Shown here one piece after another: positions 1 through 9,751 of a stretch of 64,000 bases of DNA; the first letter of the stretch is position 1, and every line of letters starts with the position of its first letter. Location: positions 19,864 through 83,863 of the forward strand of contig JAZRXH010000155.1 in assembly GCA_045600125.1 (NCBI GenBank), read 5' to 3'. Origin of the DNA: SIG622 sp045600125. Lineage in GTDB: Bacteria > Bacillota > Clostridia > Oscillospirales > CAG-382. The notes under the pieces are model-generated. The model was given only the letters and a program-made list of their open reading frames with translations. It made no database searches and was not told the DNA's origin. A program made the translations under genes and the position numbers.

Positions 1-194
1 TGCAATTGCAAGACTTTTTTGACGATTTCCCATGATTTTTTCCATTATTTCATTAAATAACGCAAAACAGACGGAGCACTCTTTCAAAATAACGGAAATA
101 TGAACGTTGTTTCGTCAATATTCACAAATTGAAAACGTCGTTTTAGTGTGAATAAACAAAAAAACGTTAATGCGACAAAAAATGAAAAAAATGA

Positions 195-223
195 TTGATT
201 TTTTATCGGGGCTGTGCTATAAT
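195..223 (+). promoter_or_regulatory. Sigma-A promoter of the large secreted-protein gene
   Basis: TTGATT (195-200), a 17-bp spacer and a perfect TATAAT (218-223). It lies 42 bp before the ATG, with an AAAGGAG ribosome-binding site at 248-254. The preceding 190 bases are A/T-rich and show no gene. Confidence 0.85.
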
Positions 224-264
224 GCTACTGCATATAATTCTATTTCCAAAGGAGTGTAGAGAAA

Positions 265-3200
265 ATGAAAAAAATCCTCTCGGCAGCGTTGGCACTTGCA
301 TTGGCGCTGTCATCCACCTCTGTCACTGTAAGCTCCGTGCTTGCGTCGGCTGAGTACCCGGATGTGTTTACATCCCCCGAGACTTATGCAGGTCTCTTCA
401 CGGGTAATGTTGACTATCCCCGTGCTGAGAATGCGACCGGCACGCACTTCGGCAAGAGCAACGTAACGCTTCTTACGCCGTGGTATACCGATACCAGCGA
501 CCCCGAAGGCAAGGGCGCCAGAAATAACCGCGGTATCGCTCTCGAAGGCTACGGCAGAATCCCCGTAAACAACTCTCTGCTTTCTGTTTACCCCGAAGGT
601 AAAGCCAGCGCAGAGACCCTGACCGACATCTACAAGTACTGTATCGTTGATTACTACTACGAAGTAGACGGCGAAAAGCCCTATGCAAACCTTTACATCA
701 ACGGTCTTGCATCCAAGGGCACCAACTACAACAACGGCGGTCTTACCCTTGCCAACACCAAGGGCGCTACCGCTGACTCTGCAACCATGTTCGCCAACAG
801 ATGGGCATCCGCAGTCGTAGAATTCGGCAGCGGCTACATGTTCCAGTACCACCTCTATCCGTTTGGCAACAACACCAAGGGTTCACTTCTTTCCAACAAG
901 GACAGAATCGCTCTTGCGAAGATGACCTGGTGTACCGACGTTCCCGAAGGTATCAACCAGTTCACCGAAGTAAAGGCTGACAAGATCGCTCCCGCATTCG
1001 GCAGCGAGCCTTCCGAATTCCCGACCGTTAAGGTTGCTACCGTTACTTCCGATTCCGAAAGTGATGCCATCTCCGTTTCCGGCGATGCTTCCGTAACACC
1101 TTACGCTTCCGTCGGCGCATACATCAAGACATACAACGGCGACTACGCTGAAGCAATCGACGTTACCTTCACCCTCACCGTAGGCGATAAGGTTTATAAC
1201 GCCAAGGCTACGCAGGGTAACATGTGGGTATCCGTTGACTTCGGCAGCATCGCAGCTGCCGGCGCATTCGACACCGTTAAGCTCGCTGTTTCCGGTCTTA
1301 CCACCGGCTTTGCCGCTTACATCTACAACATCAACTTCGAGACCTACGAGAGAACCTGGCCTTACATCTTCTCCGTACCGAAGTTCGACAGACACGGCAA
1401 CCTCATTCCCGAGCTTGAAGGCAAGGACTATGTTGCCGATACCACGACCAAGCAGTGCACCAACCTCATCTCCGACACCTGCGACATGGCGAATGTAGCA
1501 GATTATGTTGAGGCTGCTTTCCCGAACGGAACCTCTGCCAAGATCGTTCCCAACACGGCAGGCACTTCTCCTGTTTCCGTTACCTACAAGACCATGCTCG
1601 ACGGCGACGCTGCAAACCTCAATTCCCAGTGGTGGCCTTATGTCAGAGTTGAGTACTACATCTACGCAAGAGACACCGACGCTGCTGTCTCCGGCGCTCC
1701 CGTACTCAAGATTGGCAAGGAAGAATTCGTCTCCGAGAATCCTCTCGTATTCAACCAGTGGGCAACCGCATACTTCAACATCGGTAAGTATGACACCGGT
1801 TCTTCCTGCGAATATGACGAGTTCACTTACCTCCCCTACGGCAAGAACAATGCCAACACCTTTAATGAATGGAACAAGGCTTACATTGCAGACGTTACTC
1901 TCAGCCAGACCAATACCGACAAGAGTGCGCCTTCGTTCGCTAATCCCGAGATGACCGAGGAAGGCGAAAACAAGCCTTACTACTTCACCTCTCCCGACGG
2001 CAAGCCCGTTGTTTACGTGAACAACGGCGGTACCTACAAGGGCGATTACACCGGTTCCACCGATTCCACCAAGGCATACGGTTCGATCGATGACGCTATC
2101 ATGGCTCTCTCCGGCGTCGGCGGTTACATCATCCTTTGCGACAACATCACTCTCGGCAGAGGTTACCATCTGAAGGCTCACAATGACTTCGTCACCATTC
2201 GCGGTAAGGACAAGGATGACGGAAGCAAGGTTTCCCTCAATTTCAACTACATGAACTATACCAGCGGTCCGATGGGCTTCGAGAACATCGACCTCAGGTT
2301 CACCGATGAGCTCCAGAGTTCTAACGACGACTCCATCATCTCCGACAAGTATCTCCTCGTTCTCGGTAAGGAAGGCGTTGCCAACGACATCACCTTCTCC
2401 GGCAAGAAGCCTACCATCACCGGTGCGAATGTAGTCATCAACTCCGCAGAGATTGCTACCATCCGTCTTGCAACGTGGGGTTCCAAGCCTACCTTTGATT
2501 CCGTCAACATCACTCTTAACGGCGGTTCTCTCGGAACCATCGCATACACCTGGGCTACCGGCGGCGGTACGACCGAGGTTACCGGTGACTACAATCTCAC
2601 CGTAAACGGCGGTACTCTCGGCGCAAAGGCAATGCCCGGTACTATTTCCCAGCCCTCCATGCATGTCGGCGGCGACGTTAACTTCGTGATCACCGGCGGT
2701 ACCATCAACGGCTCCGGCATGAAGTTCATCACCGATCCTTCCATGGTTACCGTAGACGGCAAGAAGAAGATCGACATCCTCGCATATTCCGGTCCCACCA
2801 AGAACCTCAAGTCTCTTGTAAGCGAGCCCGACTGGGATATCCTCAACATTAACTCCATCTACGTTTCCGACGACGGCTCGGATACCAACAACGGTTCTTC
2901 CGCTTCTACCGCCGTTCAGACTCTTGAGCGTGCGTACGAGCTTCTCAGCGTAGGTTCCAACCCCAATGCAGTATACAGCGGTAAGATCGTTGTATCCGGC
3001 GCAGGTCTCTCCCTCGCAGACGGCGACACCGAACCCGAGCACAAGGGCTCTGTAAGCTATGAGTGCGAAGGCTCCGCAAAGATCAAGCTCTTCGGTATGT
3101 TCAACTTCACCGATGATGCAACCATCATCAGAAGCAACATCTCCATCGAGGACGATTCCATCCCCTGCGGCTTCGCAGCGAACGGCAACAAGCTCGTTAT

Positions 3201-5589
3201 CGACGAAGACGTGAACGTTACCGGCAAGAACGGCAACTATGTTACCATCGTCGGCGGCAGCCTTGAAGACGAGGTTGAAAAGGTAGACGTTACCGTTAAG
3301 AGCGGTAAGTTCTCCGACATTCTTGCAGGCAGCGACGTGAAGGGCGATGTCAACATCACCATCGACGGCGGCGAAGTAAACGGCAAGATCGTCGGCGGTT
3401 CTTCCGCAGACGGCGGCGAGATCGGCGGCTCCTCCACCATCACTATCAATGACGGTGAGATCAACGGTTCCGTTATCGCAGGTTCCGACGCTGCCGATGC
3501 ATCCGTTGAAGGCAACGCAGTCATCAACGTAAACGGCGGTGAATTCGGTTCCAAGTCCGAGATCATCATTATGAACACCGATCCTTCCGATACGATCGGC
3601 GGCACTCCTTCTCTCAATATTACTGACGGTGACTTCTCCGGTATGACTGCCGGTGCAATCAAGGGCGGCGCAGGCGAGTCCGACGGTAACTCCAACGTCA
3701 ACTACACAGCCGCTTCCAAGGAAGTCGCAAACGCACTTGACAATGCGATCAATGCTGATTCCATCAAGGTCGTTATCAGACCTGCCGAAGACAAGCCCGG
3801 TTACGGCGGCAACAAGACTTACTGGATCGACAATCCTCCCGTAATCTTCATCATCAACATCTCCGGCGACCCGTATGCAGCATTCTCAAAGGCAGTTCCC
3901 TTCAAGATCTCTCAGACTGCACTCCAGTCCAAGAACCCGATCGTTGTAACTCCTAAGCAGATCAACATCAAGATGGACGGCTCCGACCATACCAACAACA
4001 CCATTCAGACTGTCAATGACGTTGAGACGGTAAGACTTGTTCCGAATCCCAACTTCACCACCGGCAGACAGATCGTTCAGGATGGCTGGAACATTTCCGG
4101 CCGCGGCGTATTGACCGATTCCTACAAGTACGCAGAAGTAGTTTACTACTACACCGTACCCGAAGGCGACACTCCCGCAGCTACCGAAATGACCATGAAC
4201 GTGCTCAAGCCTTCTGCAGGCACCATCACTTCTACTCCTCTCGTAGCAAACAAGTGGGCAACCGTTCTCTTTGACTTCACCGAAGCATTTGCCGATAAGT
4301 CCGAGGAAGTTAAGCAGTATCACTTCTTCCCGTTCGGCTCCGGCAAGACCGGTACCTCCGTTCCCGAGAACCAGTACCTCGACATCATCAGCCTCACCTT
4401 CTACGCTGATAAGCCCAGCACCTCCGTTACCGGCGGTAAGGCTCCCAGCACGAAGGCAGTTGCCGCAAAGACAGAAACTCCTAAGCCCATCATCGTTCAG
4501 GAAAAGGTCGAAGACATCAACGTTGGTCTCTCCAAGATCAAGGGCACCGTTGATAAGTCCGGTGTATTCGAAGCTTCCGATGCAGTTCTTGACGGCGTAG
4601 GATGCGTTGAATACGTTCCCGCTATCGACAACAGCAAGAACTTCACCATTGAAGGTTACAACTGCATGGGCAAGAAGATCGACACGAACGTATACCAGTA
4701 CGTTACCATGAACATCTACTACAAGACCTCCAAGACCTCCAGTGATTTCGTTCCTGCAATCAGAACCCTTGCGGGTGGTATGGCAGACGATCCCAACGTA
4801 ACGAAGTCCGTTGTTTACTCGGCTGACAAGCCTCTGACTCCCAACGAATGGGGCTCCTACACCATCTGCATCAAGCCTGCTGACGCAACCAAGAACATCA
4901 CTCAGCAGTTCCACATTATGCCTTGCAGTGAATCTGCACACGGTAATTCCTTCTCCAGCGATGAAAGAATCTACATTTCTTCCTTCGTAATTTCCGCTAA
5001 TCCTCCTAAGGCTCCCAAGGCTGAGGGCGAAGAAGAAGAGGTTATTGAGGAGGAGTCAGAGATCATTGCCGATGCTCCCGCAGTTGTTCTCGGTAACGAG
5101 TCCATCTATGCAAGCTCCACATCGGTACGCACCTTCAAGTCCGCCTTCACTACCTTCGAGGATAAGAGCGTTGTAGCCATCACTCCCATCTCCTCCGCAA
5201 AGCCTGTTACCATCGACTGCACCAACATCTTTGACGCAGAGAATGAACAGACTCCCAACGGTGCTCTTAACCTCAAGACCCACAGATACGCTGTTATTTC
5301 CTACTACTACAAGACTTCCGCTGATTCTACGACCAGCGCTCCCGTATTCGAGCTCCTCGGCAACAGAATCCACGAGCTTGGCAGCGTAACCAACGGCGTT
5401 AAGGCTGAAGGTTCCGCACTCAAGACCAATCAGTGGGCAACGGCAGTTGTAAAGCTCTCCGGCAACGGCGAAGGCAACTTCACCTCCGGCTTCAACTTCA
5501 TGCCCTTCGGAACCAAGTCTTCTCAGACTATCAGTTCCGGCGATGTTCTCTATATCGAAAACATCACATTCGTTTCCAATCGTCCTTAA
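265..5589 (+). CDS. Giant secreted modular protein (1774 aa), five repeat modules around a beta-helix-like core
   Basis: Residues 1-29 form a Sec signal peptide (MKK, hydrophobic Ala/Leu core, SVLASA before the mature end). Five copies of a beta-rich module of about 150 residues can be recognised by a Tyr-rich strand, a NxWA/S step and an HxxPFG-like step: about 122-200, 453-525, 1286-1360, 1476-1555 and 1673-1774. The middle, about 590-1180, is a run of short Gly-Gly-Thr/Ser strands (VNGGTLG, ITGGTING, IDGGEVNG) typical of right-handed beta-helix or pectate-lyase-like folds. An acidic Glu-rich linker follows near 1585. I see no LPxTG motif, SLH domain, dockerin or C-terminal membrane helix, so anchoring is unknown. 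Codon choice is very biased (AAC, AAG, TCC, GGC), as in rplL here, suggesting high expression. It has its own promoter and terminator. Possible roles are surface layer, adhesin or glycan binding; no specific function can be assigned. Confidence 0.9.
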   Translation: MKKILSAALALALALSSTSVTVSSVLASAEYPDVFTSPETYAGLFTGNVDYPRAENATGTHFGKSNVTLLTPWYTDTSDPEGKGARNNRGIALEGYGRIPVNNSLLSVYPEGKASAETLTDIYKYCIVDYYYEVDGEKPYANLYINGLASKGTNYNNGGLTLANTKGATADSATMFANRWASAVVEFGSGYMFQYHLYPFGNNTKGSLLSNKDRIALAKMTWCTDVPEGINQFTEVKADKIAPAFGSEPSEFPTVKVATVTSDSESDAISVSGDASVTPYASVGAYIKTYNGDYAEAIDVTFTLTVGDKVYNAKATQGNMWVSVDFGSIAAAGAFDTVKLAVSGLTTGFAAYIYNINFETYERTWPYIFSVPKFDRHGNLIPELEGKDYVADTTTKQCTNLISDTCDMANVADYVEAAFPNGTSAKIVPNTAGTSPVSVTYKTMLDGDAANLNSQWWPYVRVEYYIYARDTDAAVSGAPVLKIGKEEFVSENPLVFNQWATAYFNIGKYDTGSSCEYDEFTYLPYGKNNANTFNEWNKAYIADVTLSQTNTDKSAPSFANPEMTEEGENKPYYFTSPDGKPVVYVNNGGTYKGDYTGSTDSTKAYGSIDDAIMALSGVGGYIILCDNITLGRGYHLKAHNDFVTIRGKDKDDGSKVSLNFNYMNYTSGPMGFENIDLRFTDELQSSNDDSIISDKYLLVLGKEGVANDITFSGKKPTITGANVVINSAEIATIRLATWGSKPTFDSVNITLNGGSLGTIAYTWATGGGTTEVTGDYNLTVNGGTLGAKAMPGTISQPSMHVGGDVNFVITGGTINGSGMKFITDPSMVTVDGKKKIDILAYSGPTKNLKSLVSEPDWDILNINSIYVSDDGSDTNNGSSASTAVQTLERAYELLSVGSNPNAVYSGKIVVSGAGLSLADGDTEPEHKGSVSYECEGSAKIKLFGMFNFTDDATIIRSNISIEDDSIPCGFAANGNKLVIDEDVNVTGKNGNYVTIVGGSLEDEVEKVDVTVKSGKFSDILAGSDVKGDVNITIDGGEVNGKIVGGSSADGGEIGGSSTITINDGEINGSVIAGSDAADASVEGNAVINVNGGEFGSKSEIIIMNTDPSDTIGGTPSLNITDGDFSGMTAGAIKGGAGESDGNSNVNYTAASKEVANALDNAINADSIKVVIRPAEDKPGYGGNKTYWIDNPPVIFIINISGDPYAAFSKAVPFKISQTALQSKNPIVVTPKQINIKMDGSDHTNNTIQTVNDVETVRLVPNPNFTTGRQIVQDGWNISGRGVLTDSYKYAEVVYYYTVPEGDTPAATEMTMNVLKPSAGTITSTPLVANKWATVLFDFTEAFADKSEEVKQYHFFPFGSGKTGTSVPENQYLDIISLTFYADKPSTSVTGGKAPSTKAVAAKTETPKPIIVQEKVEDINVGLSKIKGTVDKSGVFEASDAVLDGVGCVEYVPAIDNSKNFTIEGYNCMGKKIDTNVYQYVTMNIYYKTSKTSSDFVPAIRTLAGGMADDPNVTKSVVYSADKPLTPNEWGSYTICIKPADATKNITQQFHIMPCSESAHGNSFSSDERIYISSFVISANPPKAPKAEGEEEEVIEEESEIIADAPAVVLGNESIYASSTSVRTFKSAFTTFEDKSVVAITPISSAKPVTIDCTNIFDAENEQTPNGALNLKTHRYAVISYYYKTSADSTTSAPVFELLGNRIHELGSVTNGVKAEGSALKTNQWATAVVKLSGNGEGNFTSGFNFMPFGTKSSQTISSGDVLYIENITFVSNRP

Positions 5590-5604
5590 TGGTCGATAAC
5601 GGAA

Positions 5605-5629
5605 GGGGGACCGCAAGGTCCCCCTTTTT
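5605..5629 (+). terminator. Intrinsic terminator of the large secreted-protein gene
   Basis: An 8-bp perfect stem GGGGGACC/GGTCCCCC with a GCAA tetraloop is followed by five T, 15 bases after the stop codon. Confidence 0.95.
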
Positions 5630-5740
5630 ACTTTGAATGAATTCGGTCTTCTTGTGGGTGCGGCGGGTTGGTGCGGTGCTTTGCATGGATCCCCCGTGCT
5701 TCAAGGCTGCATAATAGAAAACAAAAAGGAAGGCTTTAAC

Positions 5741-6493
5741 ATGAAAAACAACATCAGAATCCTCTGCGTCGGCAACAGCTTTTCCGTCGGCGCTACGAGA
5801 TATCTGCACCGGATCTCGGAGAAGTACGACACCGAGATCGACGTTTATAACCTCTTTATCGGCGGGTGCAGCCTTGAGCGGCACTGGAACAATGCTGTCG
5901 GCGATATCCACGACTACCGGATCTTCCATAACGGCGTGTGGGAAGTCAATAATGCAAGCATCAGGGAGTACGAAAGCTTCCTTCCGTGGGATTACATCAC
6001 CTTCCAGCAGGCGAGTTATTTCTCCCACGAAGAGAATACGTATGCGCCGTTCCTCGGGAACCTTGCGGCTTATTTCAGAAAGAGCAACCCGAATGCTGAA
6101 TATCTTATCCACCAGACGCAGCCGGTTACCAACGTGCGCTGTGTGAAGTCCTTTGGTATTTCAGGAAGCGAGGAAATGTACGAAAGACTTGTGAAGAATT
6201 ACGACAACGCCGCAAAGACCGTCGGAGCGGTGGGTATTCTTCCTACGGGATATGCCATCCATACGGCTCTTACCGAATACGGCGTATTTGAGAATCTTGT
6301 ATTTTCCGACTATACCGGACACCTCGGACTTCGCTACGGTGAATACTGTGCCGCTCTCTGCTGGTACGGTGCTTTGACCGGAGAAGACGTTCTGAATGAC
6401 ACCTTCAAGCCCGAGGGCGCCGATGAGGAATTGACGGCTGTGATGCGGAAGTGCGCAAGCGCCGCCGCAAAGAAGTATTGCTTTGCAAAGTGA
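5741..6493 (+). CDS. SGNH/GDSL-like hydrolase, DUF4886-type
   Basis: This 250-residue protein begins RILCVGNSFS. The GNSFS block (residues 11-15) has the form of the nucleophile block of SGNH hydrolases, with Ser13 as candidate nucleophile. It continues with NLFIGGCSLERHW, a stretch I associate with DUF4886 proteins, which are often found beside carbohydrate-active enzymes. There is no signal peptide, so it should be cytoplasmic. I chose ATG 5741 because it follows AAAAAGGAAGG and matches the family N-terminus; the frame is open upstream to 5633 but that stretch resembles nothing. The substrate is unknown; a carbohydrate O-acyl-esterase is plausible. It follows the terminator of the large secreted protein and is probably a separate unit. 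Confidence 0.75.
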   Translation: MKNNIRILCVGNSFSVGATRYLHRISEKYDTEIDVYNLFIGGCSLERHWNNAVGDIHDYRIFHNGVWEVNNASIREYESFLPWDYITFQQASYFSHEENTYAPFLGNLAAYFRKSNPNAEYLIHQTQPVTNVRCVKSFGISGSEEMYERLVKNYDNAAKTVGAVGILPTGYAIHTALTEYGVFENLVFSDYTGHLGLRYGEYCAALCWYGALTGEDVLNDTFKPEGADEELTAVMRKCASAAAKKYCFAK

Positions 6494-6511
6494 CGCGGTT
6501 TAGAAACGAAG

Positions 6512-6545
6512 AACTGCTGAAAGGAGAGCTTTCAACAGTTTTTCT
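6512..6545 (+). terminator. Intrinsic terminator of the SGNH hydrolase gene
   Basis: AACTG-TGAAAG pairs with CTTTCA-CAGTT around one C/A mismatch, with a GAGAG loop and a TTTTTCT tail, 18 bases after the stop. It separates this gene from the convergent spoVAE. Confidence 0.8.
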
Positions 6546-6614
6546 GTTTTGTTTACCTGAGGAGGTATGATAAAGCTCCGGCAGATTGATTTTGACGGAA
6601 AACGGGAGAGGCGC

Positions 6615-6971
6615 TCAGTGCTTATCCCGGATACGGAAGCTCATGGCGGCGAGAAGGGAGAAGAACATGGCTGCCGTGATGCCGCCTGCCGTGCCGGTAA
6701 GTCCTCCGGTCAGAATTCCCGTTATGCCGCCGGTATCGACGGCTTTCTCCACGCCGTTTATAAGGGCGTAGCCGAAGCCGGTCAGCGGCACGGTTGCGCC
6801 GGCACCGGCAAAATCTACCAGTGGCTTATAGAGACCGATGACGGTGAGAAATGCACCTGCGACGACGTAAGACGTCAGGATCTTTGCCGGGGTGAGGCGG
6901 GTGCGGTCGATGAGGATCTGTGCGATAAGGCAAAATGCGCCGCCGACGAGAAATGCCCATAGATAATGCAT
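6615..6971 (-). CDS. spoVAE: Stage V sporulation protein AE (SpoVAE)
   Basis: A 118-residue, almost wholly hydrophobic protein with about four membrane segments and the Gly-rich stretch GGITGILTGGLTGTAGG near the C-terminus that typifies SpoVAE (the SpoVAEb type). It is a subunit of the SpoVA channel in the spore inner membrane, which moves Ca-dipicolinate into the developing spore and out on germination. The length is normal for the family. A GAAAGGAAG ribosome-binding site precedes ATG 6971. It lies 32 bp downstream of spoVAD, so the two are co-transcribed. A spoVAC gene, usually the first member of this trio, is not present next to them. Confidence 0.9.
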   Translation of the reverse strand: MHYLWAFLVGGAFCLIAQILIDRTRLTPAKILTSYVVAGAFLTVIGLYKPLVDFAGAGATVPLTGFGYALINGVEKAVDTGGITGILTGGLTGTAGGITAAMFFSLLAAMSFRIRDKH

Positions 6972-7003
6972 ACTGTCGTACTTCCTTTCTTCGATTATGA
7001 TTC

Positions 7004-8053
7004 TTAGTCGCTGACCAGCGTTACAAGATGCGCTACGGCGGGGATGGACTTTCCCTGCTTCAGAGATTTCGGGCTCATCATGGCGCCGGTACCGACGAGT
7101 GCGATTTTTGACAGCTCGCCTTTTTCAAGGGCGCTTGCGAGATAGCCTGCCGTGACCACCGCACTGCAGCCGCATCCGGAGCCGCCGCAGCCGACGTCCT
7201 GCTTTTTCAGGTCGTAAACGAGGAGTCCGCAGTCGGTGAGTTTTTCGGTGATATTGCTGTTTTTCTCGCCGAGAAGCTCGGCAAGAAGCCGGGAACCTTC
7301 CCAGCCGAGGTCTCCTGTGATGATTTTGTCTACGTTCTCAAGCTCGTCGCCTGCAGAGGCTGTATAGCGTTCGAGGGTGCTTTGGGCAGCCGTACACATG
7401 GCGGCGCCCATATTTCCGGCGTCCTTGATCCCTCTGTCCGAAACGATGCCGCAGACGGCGTCTTCAATATAGATGTTTTTTACGGCTGCTGCTTTATTTC
7501 TTCCGAACACGTCCTCGGCACCAAGAAGAAAAGCGCCCGCTCCCGTAACGGTGGTCTGTGCCGTCGGGCCGCTGACAGAGCCGTAGCCGAGGGGAAAACG
7601 GAACTGCCTTTCCGCCGAGCAAAAGTGGGAGGAGGCGACCACCGCCGCCGTGCGGATGACTCCCGAGTCGATCATGGCGGAGGCAAGCATCAGCCCCTCG
7701 GCGCAGGTGGAGCAGGCGCCGTAGAGTCCGCAGTAGGGAATATTGAAGTTTTCAAGTCCGTACCCCGAGCCGATGCACTGGTTCAGAAGGTCGCCGGCAA
7801 ACAGCATATCCACGTTATTTTCGGTGGCTCCGGCTTTTTCGAGGGCACACTTCAGGGCGATCTCGCACATCCTTCCCTCGGCGATCTCCCACGATTTTTC
7901 CCCCATGAGGCTGTCCTCGAAGGCTTTGTCAAGGTAGTTTCCGAGAGGTCCCTGCTTTTCGAGTTTTCCGCCGACGCAGGCGCTTGAAAGAAGGCGTATC
8001 TTCCTTGCAAAGCGCATCTTTCCTCTTTTTGCTTCGTAATGGCTGATATCCAT
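7004..8053 (-). CDS. spoVAD: Stage V sporulation protein AD (SpoVAD)
   Basis: A 349-residue thiolase-fold protein. GACSTCAEG (about residues 112-120) sits where thiolases carry the active-site Cys, and GGSGCGCSAV is near the C-terminus. SpoVAD is the soluble, dipicolinic-acid-binding part of the SpoVA complex. The start ATG 8053 was chosen because AAAGGAAA lies just upstream and MDISHYEAK fits the family; the frame is open to 8503 but the extension is not protein-like. It is followed by spoVAE after 32 bp. No clear sigma-G promoter could be read between 8054 and 8230. Confidence 0.93.
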   Translation of the reverse strand: MDISHYEAKRGKMRFARKIRLLSSACVGGKLEKQGPLGNYLDKAFEDSLMGEKSWEIAEGRMCEIALKCALEKAGATENNVDMLFAGDLLNQCIGSGYGLENFNIPYCGLYGACSTCAEGLMLASAMIDSGVIRTAAVVASSHFCSAERQFRFPLGYGSVSGPTAQTTVTGAGAFLLGAEDVFGRNKAAAVKNIYIEDAVCGIVSDRGIKDAGNMGAAMCTAAQSTLERYTASAGDELENVDKIITGDLGWEGSRLLAELLGEKNSNITEKLTDCGLLVYDLKKQDVGCGGSGCGCSAVVTAGYLASALEKGELSKIALVGTGAMMSPKSLKQGKSIPAVAHLVTLVSD

Positions 8054-8378
8054 AGGGCATTTCCTTTCCGTTCGATGTATCTTTGGCTTTTTTAATGCAG
8101 CGGACTGTTTCGCTGTTCTTTCTTCGGGTATTCTTTTCGTTTTTATAAAAAAATATACACAAAAGTCTAAAATCCGTAAATCTATTGCGCTATAATCGGA
8201 GCAGATGAATGGATTATTGCCCGTGTTCAATAGAAGGTTATAAGGAATCCGTCTTATTTGAAGGATCGCCCGGAAAGATGGTCGGTCGCACGGGTCGGAA
8301 GGCTCGGACATTCGGAAGGCTCGGGACTTTGCCATATGGGAAGTACACAAAACGGACCGGAAAGAAAAGAGGAAAACT
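8054..8378. other. Divergent intergenic region spoVAD / patatin-like gene
   Basis: This 325-bp stretch has no convincing gene. A 60-codon rightward frame at 8209-8391 is not protein-like. TATAAT at 8191-8196 on the plus strand could be a -10 for the patatin-like gene, but no good -35 sits 17 bp upstream. The A/T-rich stretch 8101-8190 must hold the spoVAD promoter, which I could not define. No spoVAC is encoded here. Confidence 0.4.
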
Positions 8379-9665
8379 ATGCTTGGTTTAACACTGGAGG
8401 GCGGCGGCGCACGGGGCGCCTTTGAAATCGGCGCCATCAAGGCTTTTCTTGAAAACGGATATAAATTTGACGGTGTGACCGGGACCTCCATCGGTTCGAT
8501 CAACGCCGCTTTCCTTGCTCAGGGCGAATTTGAAAAGGCGTATTCTCTCTGGGAGGAGATGGAGCTGGAGAATCTGTTCCCGGAGCAGAGCGATCTTTTG
8601 CGCACCTTTGTCACCGGAGATTTTGAACTGGCTTCCGCGCCCGCTCTTGTCAAGAAGGGGCATGAGCTTCTCAAGAGCGGCGGTCTTGACATCGGCAGGA
8701 TCCGGGAGCTCCTTGAAAAATACGTGGATGAGGAGAAGATACGGCTTTCGGACATGGAATTCGGTCTTGTGACCGTTTCACTTACCGATAAGAAGGCGCA
8801 GGAGCTTTTCACCGGCGACATCCCCGACGGTGAACTGGTCAACTATCTTCTTGCATCCTCCATGCTTCCGGTGTTCAAAAACGAAAAGCTCAACGATAAG
8901 CTGTTTGCCGACGGCGGATATTCCGACTGCTGTCCGTACAATATGCTGATAGAACGGGGCTACGATGAGCTGGTGATCATTCGTGTCTTCGGCACGGGGC
9001 TTACCAGAAAGATGAAGGGAAAGAACACGAAGATCCAGATGGTCATTCCTTCGGACAAGCTGGGAAATATCCTTGATTTTTCCAATGCGACGGTCAAATA
9101 CGAGATGAAAATGGGGTATTTTGACGCCAACCGTGTCATAAAAGGGTATAAGGGAAGAAAGTATTACATTCTTCACGAAAACGACGACCGGTATTTTGAA
9201 CGGCTTCTCTCGATCCCGCAGCCCTATATCAAGGCGGCTGCCAAGATTTTCGAGCTTCCGAACCTTCCCGGGAAGCGGATGCTCTTTGACGGGATCATCC
9301 CGCTTTTGGCGTCGGCTTTGAAGCTGAACGAGGACTTTACTTATGAGGAACTGGTGATCGCCATGGTGGAATCGGTGGCTCTTGCAAAAAATATCGACCG
9401 CTTCCGGGTGATGTCCTTTACCGACCTTCTTGCCGAGACGGTGAACACGTCCTATCCGGACGCCGATAAAAAGTTTGAGGAGATCGTTTTCCCCTACAGA
9501 GCGGCAGGGGAGACGGCAAAGACATTCCGCCTTCCGATTGCGCCTCTCTCCTGCAGTTATTCTTACAAGATGCCGAATGGGCAGAAGCTCGGAAGCGCAC
9601 TGGAGCTTCTCTTGAAGGCAATGCATCTTTGCGAGAAGCGAAGCGCCAAGGAAGCTGAGGAATAG
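8379..9665 (+). CDS. Patatin-like phospholipase / lipid acyl hydrolase
   Basis: The 428-residue protein starts with the patatin oxyanion motif GGGARG (residues 8-13), then the nucleophile elbow GTSIG with Ser37, and the catalytic Asp in ADGG (Asp178). These form the Ser-Asp dyad of bacterial patatin-like lipases of the RssA/YlbK class. Residues after about 290 form a mostly helical C-terminal extension with no family assigned. No signal peptide or membrane segment is seen, so it is probably cytoplasmic and acts on membrane phospholipid or acyl esters. An AGAGGAAA ribosome-binding site precedes ATG 8379. It stands alone, divergent from spoVAD, and ends before the rplJ leader. Confidence 0.88.
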   Translation: MLGLTLEGGGARGAFEIGAIKAFLENGYKFDGVTGTSIGSINAAFLAQGEFEKAYSLWEEMELENLFPEQSDLLRTFVTGDFELASAPALVKKGHELLKSGGLDIGRIRELLEKYVDEEKIRLSDMEFGLVTVSLTDKKAQELFTGDIPDGELVNYLLASSMLPVFKNEKLNDKLFADGGYSDCCPYNMLIERGYDELVIIRVFGTGLTRKMKGKNTKIQMVIPSDKLGNILDFSNATVKYEMKMGYFDANRVIKGYKGRKYYILHENDDRYFERLLSIPQPYIKAAAKIFELPNLPGKRMLFDGIIPLLASALKLNEDFTYEELVIAMVESVALAKNIDRFRVMSFTDLLAETVNTSYPDADKKFEEIVFPYRAAGETAKTFRLPIAPLSCSYSYKMPNGQKLGSALELLLKAMHLCEKRSAKEAEE

Positions 9666-9751
9666 ACGCAGGAAAATGCGGAGACCGTCTGATTGAAGTG
9701 TGAATATTTTGTAAATTCCGGACGACTGTCGAAGAAATCTCCGTAAAGCTA

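Noticed and set aside
883..3042. 719-codon leftward frame inside the giant secreted-protein gene
   Set aside because: Same mirror register; Val/Gly-rich nonsense composition; the sense gene has promoter, signal peptide and terminator.
8209..8391. 60-codon rightward frame before the patatin-like gene
   Set aside because: Basic, low-complexity composition, no ribosome-binding site, runs into the real start.
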